Shown here piece by piece: positions 1-5,099 of a stretch of DNA of 5,099 bases (its first letter is position 1; every line of letters starts with the position of its first letter). The notes beneath the pieces are model-generated. The model was not told the origin of the DNA and searched no databases. It saw nothing but the letters and a program-made list of their open reading frames with translations. The translations under genes and the position numbers were made by a program. Origin of the DNA: Acidimicrobiales bacterium (GTDB taxonomy: Bacteria > Actinomycetota > Acidimicrobiia > Acidimicrobiales > Palsa-688). Location of the stretch: positions 1 to 5,099 of the forward strand of contig JASHVH010000382.1 in assembly GCA_030039575.1 (NCBI GenBank), given 5' to 3'.

Positions 1-1
1 C

Positions 2-742
2 CGAGTTCTCGGGGAATCGCGCCCAGCCAGCTGGCGCCGAGCCATCGAACTACTGGGGCTCGTAGGCCTGCCGGACCCTGAGCGTCACTCGCGTTCGTTC
101 CCGCACCAGCTGTCGGGAGGGATGCGCCAGAGAGTAGTCATCGCTATGGCGCTCGCCACTGAACCAAAGGTGCTGCTCTGTGACGAACCAACTACCGCAC
201 TGGACGTGACGGTGCAGGCTCAGGTCCTTGAACTGATCGACAGCCTGCGCACCCGGCTGGGCGTAGCAGTCGTGTTCGTGAGCCATGACCTGGCCGTTGT
301 GCGCCAAGTCTGTGATCAGCTGGCAGTGATGTACGCGGGCAAATTCGTCGAGACTGGTCCCGCCTCCGAGGTGCTGGACCGTCCGGGGCACCCCTACACC
401 ATCGGCCTCCTGGAGGCGGTCGTCGACCTCGATGAGCCGAACCGGGCCCCGCGCTCGATCCCTGGTATGCCTCCCGACCTGGCCCAGCTCCCACCTGGGT
501 GCCCATTCGCTCCCCGCTGCCGCTTTGGGAGCGTGGATTGCACAATCGTGAAGCCCGCACTCACCCCGTTCGATGACCGCGATCCCACGCGAGCTACAAG
601 GTGCATCCATCCCGAGCGGTTGGGGCCTGACGGATTGGGCCCCCGCCCCTTGGAGCCTGGCCGGTTGGGGGCCGGCAGGTTGGAGGCCGGCCGACGGGAG
701 GAGGTCAGGCGGTTGGGCCGTGAGCGGTTGGAGCCAGGGTGA
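2..742 (+). CDS. Peptide ABC transporter ATP-binding protein, OppD/DppD type (5' end outside window)
   Basis: One of two cytoplasmic ATPases that power an oligopeptide/dipeptide-type ABC importer. Only the last 246 codons are present; the Walker A half lies upstream. Numbered from the window edge, the ABC signature LSGGMRQR starts at residue 37, Walker B is VLLCDE (57-62) followed by the D-loop SALD equivalent TTALD, and the H-loop His of VSHDL is residue 95. The oligopeptide-transporter C-terminal domain follows, with HPYT and CPFAPRC. Cysteines at 167, 173, 180 and 201 form the four-Cys pattern of this family, reported to bind a [4Fe-4S] cluster in mycobacterial OppD. The last ~41 residues are an odd Arg/Leu/Gly/Pro-rich tail encoded by a 15-bp repeat. 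The stop overlaps the start of the next ATPase by 4 bp. Family assignment is secure; the substrate is unknown. Confidence 0.95.
   Translation, partial: RVLGESRPASWRRAIELLGLVGLPDPERHSRSFPHQLSGGMRQRVVIAMALATEPKVLLCDEPTTALDVTVQAQVLELIDSLRTRLGVAVVFVSHDLAVVRQVCDQLAVMYAGKFVETGPASEVLDRPGHPYTIGLLEAVVDLDEPNRAPRSIPGMPPDLAQLPPGCPFAPRCRFGSVDCTIVKPALTPFDDRDPTRATRCIHPERLGPDGLGPRPLEPGRLGAGRLEAGRREEVRRLGRERLEPG
617..739 (+). repeat. 15-bp degenerate in-frame tandem repeat in the 3' end of the first ATPase gene
   Basis: Units start at 617, 632, 647, 662 and 677. An 18-bp diverged stretch follows (692-709), then two more units start at 710 and 725. The consensus is close to CGGTTGGRGCCNGNC. Because 15 is a multiple of three, the array encodes pentapeptides such as [25 protein letters not shown] and RLEPG. 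The last unit contains the GGAG and the first base of the GTG start of the following gene. The array lies after the last expected residue of the oligopeptide-transporter C-terminal domain, so it is an added tail. Confidence 0.8.
730..733 (+). promoter_or_regulatory. Shine-Dalgarno for the second ATPase
   Basis: GGAG lies 5 nt upstream of the GTG at 739. Together with the 4-bp GTGA overlap with the upstream stop, it supports 739 as the start. It is part of the last 15-bp repeat unit. Confidence 0.55.
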
Positions 743-1791
743 GCGTCGAGCTGGGGTCGGCCGCCGAGCACCAACGGGCCGGCGTGGCCTCCGAAGGACG
801 GGCCGGACCGGCCGACGCCGAAGCCGAGGACAGCTCCGCCGAGGTCCTTCTGGCTGCCGACAAACTCCATGTGTCGTTCCCGTCCGGGAGGGGTCAAAGG
901 GTGACCGCGGTCGAGGATGTTTCGTTCACCGTGGCGGCGGGCGAGACCCTGGGCATTGTCGGTGAGTCGGGCTGCGGCAAAACGACAGTCGCCCGCTGCT
1001 TGGCCGGGTTACTCCGGCCCGACTCCGGGACGGTGTCGCTGCGCGGTGCAACACTCGGTGCCCGGCGCACACGACAGGAGCACCGCGCCGTCCAGCTCGT
1101 GTTCCAGGACCCCTACTCCTCGTTGAACCCGCGGCTTTCAGTGCGTTCGGTGCTGCGGGAGCTGCTGGTGGCGAACGGCCTGGCCGAAGGCGAGCGGCTG
1201 GAACGTCGCTGTCGGGAGCTGATGAGCCTGGTCGGGCTACCCGCAGGGGCGCTCGACGGCTACCCATCTTCGTTTTCCGGCGGTCAGCGCCAGCGGATCG
1301 CCATTGCGCGGGCACTGGCCGTACAGCCTCAGCTCATCGTCGCCGACGAGCCCATCTCGGCCCTGGACGTCTCCGTGCAGGCGGCCGTCCTCGCGCTGTT
1401 CACGGGCCTGCGGGACGAGCTTGGGATCGGGATCGTCCTGATATCCCACAACCTGGCGGCTGTCCGCCAGGTCTGTGACCGGGTTGCGGTCATGTACCTC
1501 GGCCGGGTCGTCGAGATAGGCAGGCGCGATGAGATCTTCGATGACCCCCGCCACCCGTACACAAAAGCACTGCTGGCGGCGGCGCCCCGGCTACGGGACG
1601 GCCGGCAAGGGCCCGCGGCGCGCCTCAAGGGAGAACCTCCGAGCCCAGCAGCCAGGCCGGGCGGTTGCCCGTTCCATCCTCGCTGCCCGAGAGCCGAGCC
1701 CGTCTGTACGGACGTCCTGCCACCGCTGTTGCCTGCGCCGGCCGGAAGCGACCGCCTGGCGGCCTGTCATTTCCGGGAGGAGCGAAGTTGA
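739..1791 (+). CDS. Peptide ABC transporter ATP-binding protein, OppF/DppF type
   Basis: Second ATPase of the importer, 350 residues, acting at the inner face of the membrane as a heterodimer with the upstream OppD/DppD-type subunit. Walker A is GESGCGKT (75-82), the Q-loop is [12 protein letters not shown] (Q123), the signature is FSGGQRQR (from 179), Walker B is LIVADE (199-204) and the H-loop His is 237. The C-terminal domain has RHPYT (271-275) and CPFHPRC, giving cysteines at 310, 316, 323 and 343, the same four-Cys layout as its partner. All ATPase motifs are intact. The first ~35 residues are an Ala/Glu/Gly-rich extension before the domain begins near [10 protein letters not shown]. 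The GTG start is chosen because it overlaps the previous stop (GTGA) and has GGAG upstream. Its own stop overlaps the TTG start of the aminotransferase. Family is certain; F rather than D class rests on gene order and the YSSLNPR loop. Confidence 0.95.
   Translation: MSVELGSAAEHQRAGVASEGRAGPADAEAEDSSAEVLLAADKLHVSFPSGRGQRVTAVEDVSFTVAAGETLGIVGESGCGKTTVARCLAGLLRPDSGTVSLRGATLGARRTRQEHRAVQLVFQDPYSSLNPRLSVRSVLRELLVANGLAEGERLERRCRELMSLVGLPAGALDGYPSSFSGGQRQRIAIARALAVQPQLIVADEPISALDVSVQAAVLALFTGLRDELGIGIVLISHNLAAVRQVCDRVAVMYLGRVVEIGRRDEIFDDPRHPYTKALLAAAPRLRDGRQGPAARLKGEPPSPAARPGGCPFHPRCPRAEPVCTDVLPPLLPAPAGSDRLAACHFREERS
1775..1782 (+). promoter_or_regulatory. Strong Shine-Dalgarno deciding the TTG start of the aminotransferase
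   Basis: GGGAGGAG lies 5 nt before the TTG at 1788, inside the last codons of the upstream ATPase gene. It fixes the start at 1788 rather than at the in-frame TTG at 1665, which would overlap the ATPase gene by more than 120 bp, or the in-frame ATG at 1818, which lacks a good site. Confidence 0.8.
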
Positions 1792-2939
1792 GCGACCCAC
1801 TCACGAGCATCACAGTCATGGCCGATCGCGACTGTCTGCTTGACGTTCCCTTTGTCACGGCGTCGGAGTACGCCTCGCTCGAGGACCGTTGCCGCGAGAT
1901 CCTGGGCACGGACCAGACAACTTTCGTCTTCCAGGGTGAGGCCATCGTTGTCCTGGAGGCCGCCGCCCGCGGCCTGGGCCGGCCCGGTATTTCCGCCCTC
2001 AACCTGGTCCACGGCCCTTACGGGGGGTTCTTTGGTCAATGGTTGTCCGAAGCCGGCGCCCAGGTCGAGAACTTGGTCGTCCCGTTCCACCAAGCGGTGG
2101 CACCCGGGCTCGTCGAAGAGGCGCTCGACCGTCAAGGGGCGGTGGACGTGATCAGCGTCGTGCACGCCGAGGCCGCCACCGGGGTCAAGAACGACCTGGC
2201 CGCCATAGCCAAAATAGCCAAGTCGAGGAGCGCTCTGATTGTGGTCGACGCCGTTGCCTCCGTAGGGGCAGAGCCGCTCCCCATCGACGATTGGGGCCTC
2301 GACCTCGTCGTGACCGCCCCACGGAAGGCGCTCGCAGGCCCTTCTGGCGTCAGCATGGTTGTGGTGAGTCCACCCGGTTGGGAATCGCTCGCGGCCCACC
2401 CTTCTCCCTGGCGAGGCTCTGTATTGTCGTTGCTCGACTGGCGAGACCTGTGGGTGGCAACCGACCGTTCCTCGTTCCCGTTCGTCCCCAGCCACCTTGA
2501 AACGAGAGCACTCGCTGCCTGCATGGACCGGGTGGCGCGAGAAGGTATCGACCAGGTTATTGCCCGGCACCGCGCCGCCGGGGCGGCAACGCGCACGGCG
2601 CTGGGCCCGCTTGGGCTGAAGGCTTGGGCGCGTCCCTCCGAAGCGGCGTCCGTGGCCACCCTGGTGCGCCCGCCCGCTGAAGGGCCCCTCGCCCTTGTGA
2701 ACGCCGTGCACGCCAATTCGCAAGACAACCACGCACTAATCGGCGTGGCCCCGCCGCCGCTCGCCAATGACGCGATCAGGGTCAACCACACCGGTCTCCA
2801 CGCCAGCCTGCCCGCCGTTCTAAGCGCGGTGGAGGCCTTGGCGCGAGCTTTGCACGCTCTTGGTCATGATGCCGACCTTGAAGCAGCACTGGCGATGGCA
2901 GACCGAGCCTGGGACGCCAGCCAGGGACCAGCCGCTTGA
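1788..2939 (+). CDS. Class V PLP-dependent aminotransferase, pyridoxamine-pyruvate / alanine-glyoxylate aminotransferase-like
   Basis: Cytosolic fold-type I PLP enzyme of 383 residues. The PLP pyridine-binding Asp is D154 (VVDAVASVG) and the Schiff-base Lys is K180 (TAPRKALAGPSG), followed by the family glycine. FQGE at 48-51 replaces the GSGT loop of ordinary alanine-glyoxylate aminotransferases. From memory, it matches the HGEP-type loop of pyridoxamine-pyruvate aminotransferase. So do LNLVHGPYG (71-79), SVLSLLDW (211-218) and FPFVPS (230-235). A C-terminal Arg (R331, AIRVNHTG) matches the conserved substrate Arg of RIGHMG. The N-terminal segment with the usual TPGP/TAGP motif is missing, and the second Arg nine residues before R331 appears to be a Pro. 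The TTG start overlaps the ATPase stop (TTGA) and has a strong Shine-Dalgarno, so it is probably co-translated with the transporter. Transaminase class is secure; the amino donor is not. Confidence 0.85.
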   Translation: MSDPLTSITVMADRDCLLDVPFVTASEYASLEDRCREILGTDQTTFVFQGEAIVVLEAAARGLGRPGISALNLVHGPYGGFFGQWLSEAGAQVENLVVPFHQAVAPGLVEEALDRQGAVDVISVVHAEAATGVKNDLAAIAKIAKSRSALIVVDAVASVGAEPLPIDDWGLDLVVTAPRKALAGPSGVSMVVVSPPGWESLAAHPSPWRGSVLSLLDWRDLWVATDRSSFPFVPSHLETRALAACMDRVAREGIDQVIARHRAAGAATRTALGPLGLKAWARPSEAASVATLVRPPAEGPLALVNAVHANSQDNHALIGVAPPPLANDAIRVNHTGLHASLPAVLSAVEALARALHALGHDADLEAALAMADRAWDASQGPAA

Positions 2940-3355
2940 CTGGCGTGCCCCCCAGCGACCGGGCACCGGCCGGCCCGGGTAGGCGGAGTGCCCGGCGCGT
3001 GCCCCAAGTGCCCCATCCGAGCCCTGACGGTCACGGGCGACGCTTTTGGCCGACCACCTGGCGGACGAACTGCTCGGCCCCGGCGGACGCCTGGCGGCCG
3101 AGAAGACCCCGTCACGACGCCGGCTACTGGAAAGCCACGGCTGCGGCCTCCAAACTGCGCGCCATGCTATTTCCGCGAGGCCTTTCAGCTCAGCCAGCGG
3201 CGACCTCGGACGGCGCGCGTTATGGTCAGGCCAAGAGCTGCTCTGACCAGCTCAGATCGGCGACTATGTATGCCCTGGGCAGCGGGTTGCGGCTACCGTT
3301 CTGTGCGTCAGTGCCACGACAGTCGAGGAGTCCCGCGCCGCTTGGGCAAACTTGA
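2936..3355 (+). CDS. Doubtful open frame after the aminotransferase (139 codons)
   Basis: A TTG overlaps the aminotransferase stop (TTGA again), with AGGGA 8 nt upstream (2923-2927), repeating the coupling pattern of the two junctions before it. The product would be Arg/Pro/Ala/Ser-rich with no recognisable domain, and second codon positions look too GC-rich for a normal protein here. Better coding-like stretches in this region lie in the other two frames, so this is more likely a chance frame or the remains of a gene than a working one. Confidence 0.2.
   Translation: MTGVPPSDRAPAGPGRRSARRVPQVPHPSPDGHGRRFWPTTWRTNCSAPADAWRPRRPRHDAGYWKATAAASKLRAMLFPRGLSAQPAATSDGARYGQAKSCSDQLRSATMYALGSGLRLPFCASVPRQSRSPAPLGQT
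2959..2978 (+). terminator. GC-rich hairpin after the aminotransferase gene
   Basis: CCGGGC (2959-2964) pairs with GCCCGG (2973-2978) across an 8-nt loop, 19 nt past the aminotransferase stop. There is no U-tract, which is common for terminator-like hairpins in high-GC bacteria, but it also means the call is weak. It would end the transporter-aminotransferase operon. Confidence 0.3.
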
Positions 3356-3429
3356 CTGCCTCGGGACCGATGACTGCGTTTCGAGGGTTCTCAAATCTGT
3401 AGTGGGTCACTGACATGAAACGACGGAGC
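2979..3429. other. Gap of about 450 bp without a secure gene
   Basis: Apart from the doubtful frames listed separately, I see no gene on either strand, no tRNA and no clear promoter. The last ~80 bp before the SRPBCC gene are lower in GC and must hold its promoter, since the gene stands alone. GTCACTGAC at 3406-3414, a short dyad with arms GTCA and TGAC, is a possible but unproven operator half. Confidence 0.5.
2988..3200 (+). pseudogene. Possible decayed gene, reading frame broken at least twice
   Basis: The most coding-like segments change frame as one moves right. From 2988 the frame reads VPGACPKCPIRALTVTGDA with nearly every third base G or C. From about 3040 the next frame reads LLADHLADELLGPGGRLAAE, again strongly GC3-biased, but it has in-frame stops at 2980 and 3025 just upstream. 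From about 3124 a third frame reads YWKATAAASKLRAMLF. Joined, they would look like one short protein region with a CxxC and an amphipathic helix. I cannot name a family. A sequencing error, or simple chance in GC-rich DNA, are alternatives. Confidence 0.25.
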
Positions 3430-3436
3430 GGAGGAG
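3430..3436 (+). promoter_or_regulatory. Shine-Dalgarno of the SRPBCC gene
   Basis: GGAGGAG sits 6 nt before the ATG at 3443, a near-perfect ribosome-binding site. It decides the start in favour of 3443 over the internal ATG at 3518. Confidence 0.8.
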
Positions 3437-3442
3437 CGCCAG

Positions 3443-3961
3443 ATGACTAGCAGTGGACCCGGAGCCCACCGAACATTGGGCAGCCTTCGGTCAGCCGATG
3501 GCAGAGGCGTTGTGCGCATGGAGGACCGTTTCGACACCAGGATCGAGGACGTATGGTCGGCAATCACCGATCCCGGCCGCCTCGCCCGCTGGCTTGGCCA
3601 GTTAGAGGGCGACCTGCGCCTCGGCGGTGAGTTCCGCGCACGTTTCTATGCCAGCGGATGGGAAGGCACCGGGCGCGTGGAACTGTGCGAGCCACCGCAG
3701 CGGCTGCTGGTCCTGATCAAGGACGTTGACCAGCCGGACGAAATCCCCATCGAGGTGACGCTGATGGCGGACGGCGACCAGACCGTCGTGGTCTGGGAGG
3801 AGCGGGGAAAGCCCCTGGACCTGCTTGCCGCTTACGGGGCGGGGGTACAGATCCACGTCGAGGATCTGGCGGACCACGTCGCTGGGCGTGAGCGCCGCGA
3901 CGCTAAGCCGCGCTTCGACGAACTCTTTCCTGCATATCAAGACCTGGCCGCCGCCATCTAA
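3443..3961 (+). CDS. SRPBCC (AHSA1/START-like) domain protein
   Basis: Soluble 172-residue protein with a single SRPBCC fold, a helix-grip barrel with a deep hydrophobic cavity. The family binds small hydrophobic ligands or acts as a cyclase or chaperone cofactor; this member's ligand is unknown. Diagnostic features are RFDTRIEDVWSAITDP (from 29), RLARWLG (46-52), DLRLGGEFRARF (57-68), GTGRVELCEPPQRLLV (75-90) and the C-terminal long helix AGVQIHVEDLADHVAG (133-148), which closes the cavity in AHSA1-type proteins. The first ~25 residues precede the domain and are probably disordered. No signal peptide or membrane segment. It lies ~500 bp after the aminotransferase with its own strong ribosome-binding site, so it is likely transcribed separately. 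AHSA1 genes often pair with an ArsR-type repressor, but none is seen here. Confidence 0.9.
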   Translation: MTSSGPGAHRTLGSLRSADGRGVVRMEDRFDTRIEDVWSAITDPGRLARWLGQLEGDLRLGGEFRARFYASGWEGTGRVELCEPPQRLLVLIKDVDQPDEIPIEVTLMADGDQTVVVWEERGKPLDLLAAYGAGVQIHVEDLADHVAGRERRDAKPRFDELFPAYQDLAAAI

Positions 3962-3985
3962 TGCACTAGAGACGTGGCGGAGAAC

Positions 3986-4000
3986 CACGGCTCTCCCGTG
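3986..4000 (+). terminator. Weak hairpin downstream of the SRPBCC gene
   Basis: CACGG (3986-3990) and CCGTG (3996-4000) can pair around a 5-nt loop, 25 nt after the stop. The stem is only 5 bp and has no U-tract, so this is a tentative terminator. Confidence 0.15.
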
Positions 4001-4004
4001 ACGG

Positions 4005-4184
4005 ATGCGGTTGAGCTGGCGCCGCGAGACCACCAGGCGTCTGCCGCCAGCCGAGGAGGACCAGTGCTACCTGTCACCGGGCCCCAGCGTGCAAAGGCTG
4101 GTCGTGGTACCAAATAGCAACGCTCAGAACGGTCTCGCCGAACTTCATCGGCCGCCGAGCAGTAGCGGCGCCGATAACGGCTAG
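4005..4184 (+). CDS. Small unrecognised open frame (59 codons)
   Basis: ATG at 4005 opens a frame of 59 residues containing LPPAEEDQCYLSPGPSVQRL and then VVVPNSNAQNGLAELHRPP. Third positions are mostly G or C, as in the real genes of this window. No ribosome-binding site is evident before the ATG, and I recognise no family. The overlapping frame after AGGAGG (4054-4059) gives only a 17-codon peptide from the GTG at 4064. The minus strand also carries a 55-codon protein-like frame across 4070-4240, so chance is a serious alternative. Confidence 0.2.
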   Translation: MRLSWRRETTRRLPPAEEDQCYLSPGPSVQRLVVVPNSNAQNGLAELHRPPSSSGADNG

Positions 4185-4375
4185 GGCTCGCCTAACTTCG
4201 GTGAATTCACTCGGTGGGCCGGGACTTAACGACCGACCCGATTATCTTCGTGCCTTCGAACATTATGTGGACAATGGTTCTAGTGCTGGTTTGTCTGGGC
4301 CAAGAATCCGGGATCGCCGAGTATGTGTCGGTGGCCGAGGGAGTTGAGATCGTCCTATGTGCGCCGCGTTGCTAG

Positions 4376-4594
4376 TTACCGGATGTGCCAGGAGCACTCT
4401 ACAAAGTCTAAGGCAACAAGGTCGGAGGCGAGTGCTCGCCGGAGGGATTTGTCGCACTTTCGATGGTTGAGGTTGGCCTTGGGCTGGATGAAGAAAATCC
4501 TGTCCCATCGGTCCAGTGCGACGGGGCTACTGCGCTCGAGCGGGATGATGACCAACCCGGGATGACGATGCAGTACTTCGCGTCCCCGCGTGAG
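4376..4594 (-). pseudogene. Unrecognised protein fragment on the minus strand
   Basis: A 72-codon open stretch between two stops reads EVLHRHPGLVIIPLERSSPV, then ALDRWDRIFFIQPKANLN, then RKCDKSLRRALASDLVALDF, ending VECSWHIR. Composition is that of a folded protein: a hydrophobic strand (GLVIIPL), aromatic residues and a basic helix. Third positions are more GC-rich than those of the codon-aligned plus frame, which supports the minus strand. The only usual start is a TTG at 4555, leaving 59 residues with no clear ribosome-binding site. More likely it is the 3' part of a gene whose upstream portion was lost or shifted. I cannot assign a family; RHPGLVII recalls small toxin-like nucleases, but this is too little to claim. 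Confidence 0.35.
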
Positions 4595-5004
4595 TTACCC
4601 ACTTGTTTCGGTCGAGTCGGGGAGGGCGTCACTTGGGCTGGCAGAGGCGTTGTCGCCGGATGATTATGATGCGGTCCTTGCCCCCGGACGTACCCGCGGC
4701 TCGAGGACAGGCGAGCAGTTAGTACACACTCGGCCGGGGTGGAGATAGTCATCTCGGCTCACAAGAGGTGGCAGCGCTGGGGGGTGATCGGCGGGGCCGA
4801 ATACACGCACCGCCTGACAGGTTACGAGCGCGATGCGACCTTTGCCCGAGGGGCCTGGTCGCTGACAATGCTCAGACGAGGTTTGGCCCACGTCACGACC
4901 ACCAGCAGCGTGCCCGGCACGGCTCCAGAGAAGGGCGCAGCCATGTCCGCGCACTGCTCCGGTTGCGAGGCCTGGAAGACCTCGAACATGTTGTTCGCTG
5001 AGTT

Positions 5005-5099
5005 TTGGACGTCGACGTTCTCGGTCACAACGACTACGGCGCCTGGAACCTCTTGCATCTCCTGGACCTGTGCGGCGCCGTCACACACGTAGGCATATC
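5005..5099 (+). CDS. Start or fragment of an unrecognised gene running off the right edge
   Basis: From a TTG at 5005 the plus frame reads DVDVLGHNDYGAWNLLHLLD and then LCGAVTHVGI, open to the window end. Third positions are about 80% G or C and second positions low, the typical coding pattern. The same frame upstream (from about 4930) reads VRALLRLRGLEDLEHVVR before a TGA at 4999-5001, so the TGA may interrupt a longer, decayed gene. No ribosome-binding site supports the TTG. The codon-aligned minus frame (4822-5099) is also open, but its Gln/Glu-rich peptide is what the antisense of a Leu-rich protein gives, so I favour the plus strand. No family recognised. Confidence 0.3.
   Translation, partial: MDVDVLGHNDYGAWNLLHLLDLCGAVTHVGI

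Larger units (their letters stand above)
3962..5099. other. Long stretch with no secure gene, probably degenerate sequence
   Basis: More than 1.1 kb without a gene I can defend. GC is lower than in the operon, stops are frequent in all frames, and short coding-like pieces switch frame and strand (4005-4184 plus, 4376-4594 minus, 4590-4748 plus, 5005-5099 plus). This pattern fits a graveyard of decayed or transferred genes better than a regulatory region. No transposase, terminal inverted repeat, tRNA or CRISPR repeat is visible. Confidence 0.5.

Noticed and set aside
1665..1787. Upstream extension of the aminotransferase to a TTG at 1665
   Set aside because: It overlaps the conserved cysteine domain of the ATPase gene, has no ribosome-binding site and resembles no family N-terminus.
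50..2791. Several long minus-strand open frames opposite the ATPases and aminotransferase
   Set aside because: They are antisense shadows of strongly supported plus-strand genes, rich in Arg, Ser, Pro and Gly, and contain no recognisable domain.
3352..3380. TTGACT at 3352 as a -35 box for the SRPBCC gene
   Set aside because: At the normal spacing the -10 position reads TGCGTT, too far from consensus to call a promoter.
3962..4117. In-frame continuation after the SRPBCC stop (read-through extension of about 50 codons)
   Set aside because: The SRPBCC domain is complete before the TAA, and the extension has no recognisable content.
4201..4210. Perfect 10-bp palindrome GTGAATTCAC
   Set aside because: It does not extend, is not repeated, and is not placed before a secure gene; expected now and then by chance.
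4590..4748. Plus-strand 52-codon frame containing LSPDDYDAVLAPG, similar to the DJ-1/PfpI-type PDDYDALVLPGG motif
   Set aside because: The resemblance is a dozen residues in a short frame without further family features or a ribosome-binding site; likely coincidence.
3962..5099. tRNA, CRISPR array or insertion-sequence ends in the gene-poor right part
   Set aside because: No cloverleaf-like arms, no regularly spaced repeats and no terminal inverted repeats or transposase motifs were seen.

Overview
The window reads as a stretch of chromosome from a high-GC bacterium, most simply an actinomycete. The real genes favour G or C at third codon positions, GTG and TTG starts are used, and neighbouring genes overlap by 4 bp. 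The third-position bias is moderate rather than extreme, so this does not look like Streptomyces. The lineage is an inference; there is no rRNA or other marker gene here.

Left part (1 to about 2939, all + strand) is one tightly coupled operon segment. It begins inside a peptide-type ABC transporter ATPase (OppD/DppD class, 5' end outside the window). Next comes the partner ATPase (OppF/DppF class, 739-1791), then a fold-type I, class V PLP-dependent aminotransferase (1788-2939). Each junction is a 4-bp stop/start overlap (GTGA, then TTGA) with a Shine-Dalgarno in the preceding gene, so translation is probably coupled. The permease and solute-binding genes expected for such a transporter would lie upstream. 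The simplest reading is uptake of a small peptide or amine-like compound followed by transamination, but the substrate cannot be read from the sequence. The aminotransferase resembles pyridoxamine-pyruvate aminotransferase more than ordinary alanine-glyoxylate aminotransferase, yet it lacks the usual N-terminal Gly-Pro segment and apparently one substrate-binding Arg.

Middle part (2940-3442) is about 500 bp with no convincing gene. A GC-rich hairpin lies just after the aminotransferase. Beyond it, the best coding-like stretches jump between frames, as expected of a decayed gene. At 3443-3961 is a clear stand-alone SRPBCC/AHSA1-type ligand-binding domain protein with a very strong Shine-Dalgarno.

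Right part (3962-5099) is more than 1.1 kb of weakly coding sequence. It holds several short, frame-broken, protein-like stretches on both strands. The best are a minus-strand fragment at 4376-4594 and a plus-strand reading frame running off the right edge from about 5005. I recognise none of them, and see no tRNA, CRISPR array, intact transposase or insertion-sequence end.

I do not see firm evidence for a wholly new system. The most unusual features are a 15-bp in-frame tandem repeat that forms the C-terminal tail of the first ATPase and also carries the start signals of the second, and the divergent aminotransferase coupled to the transporter.
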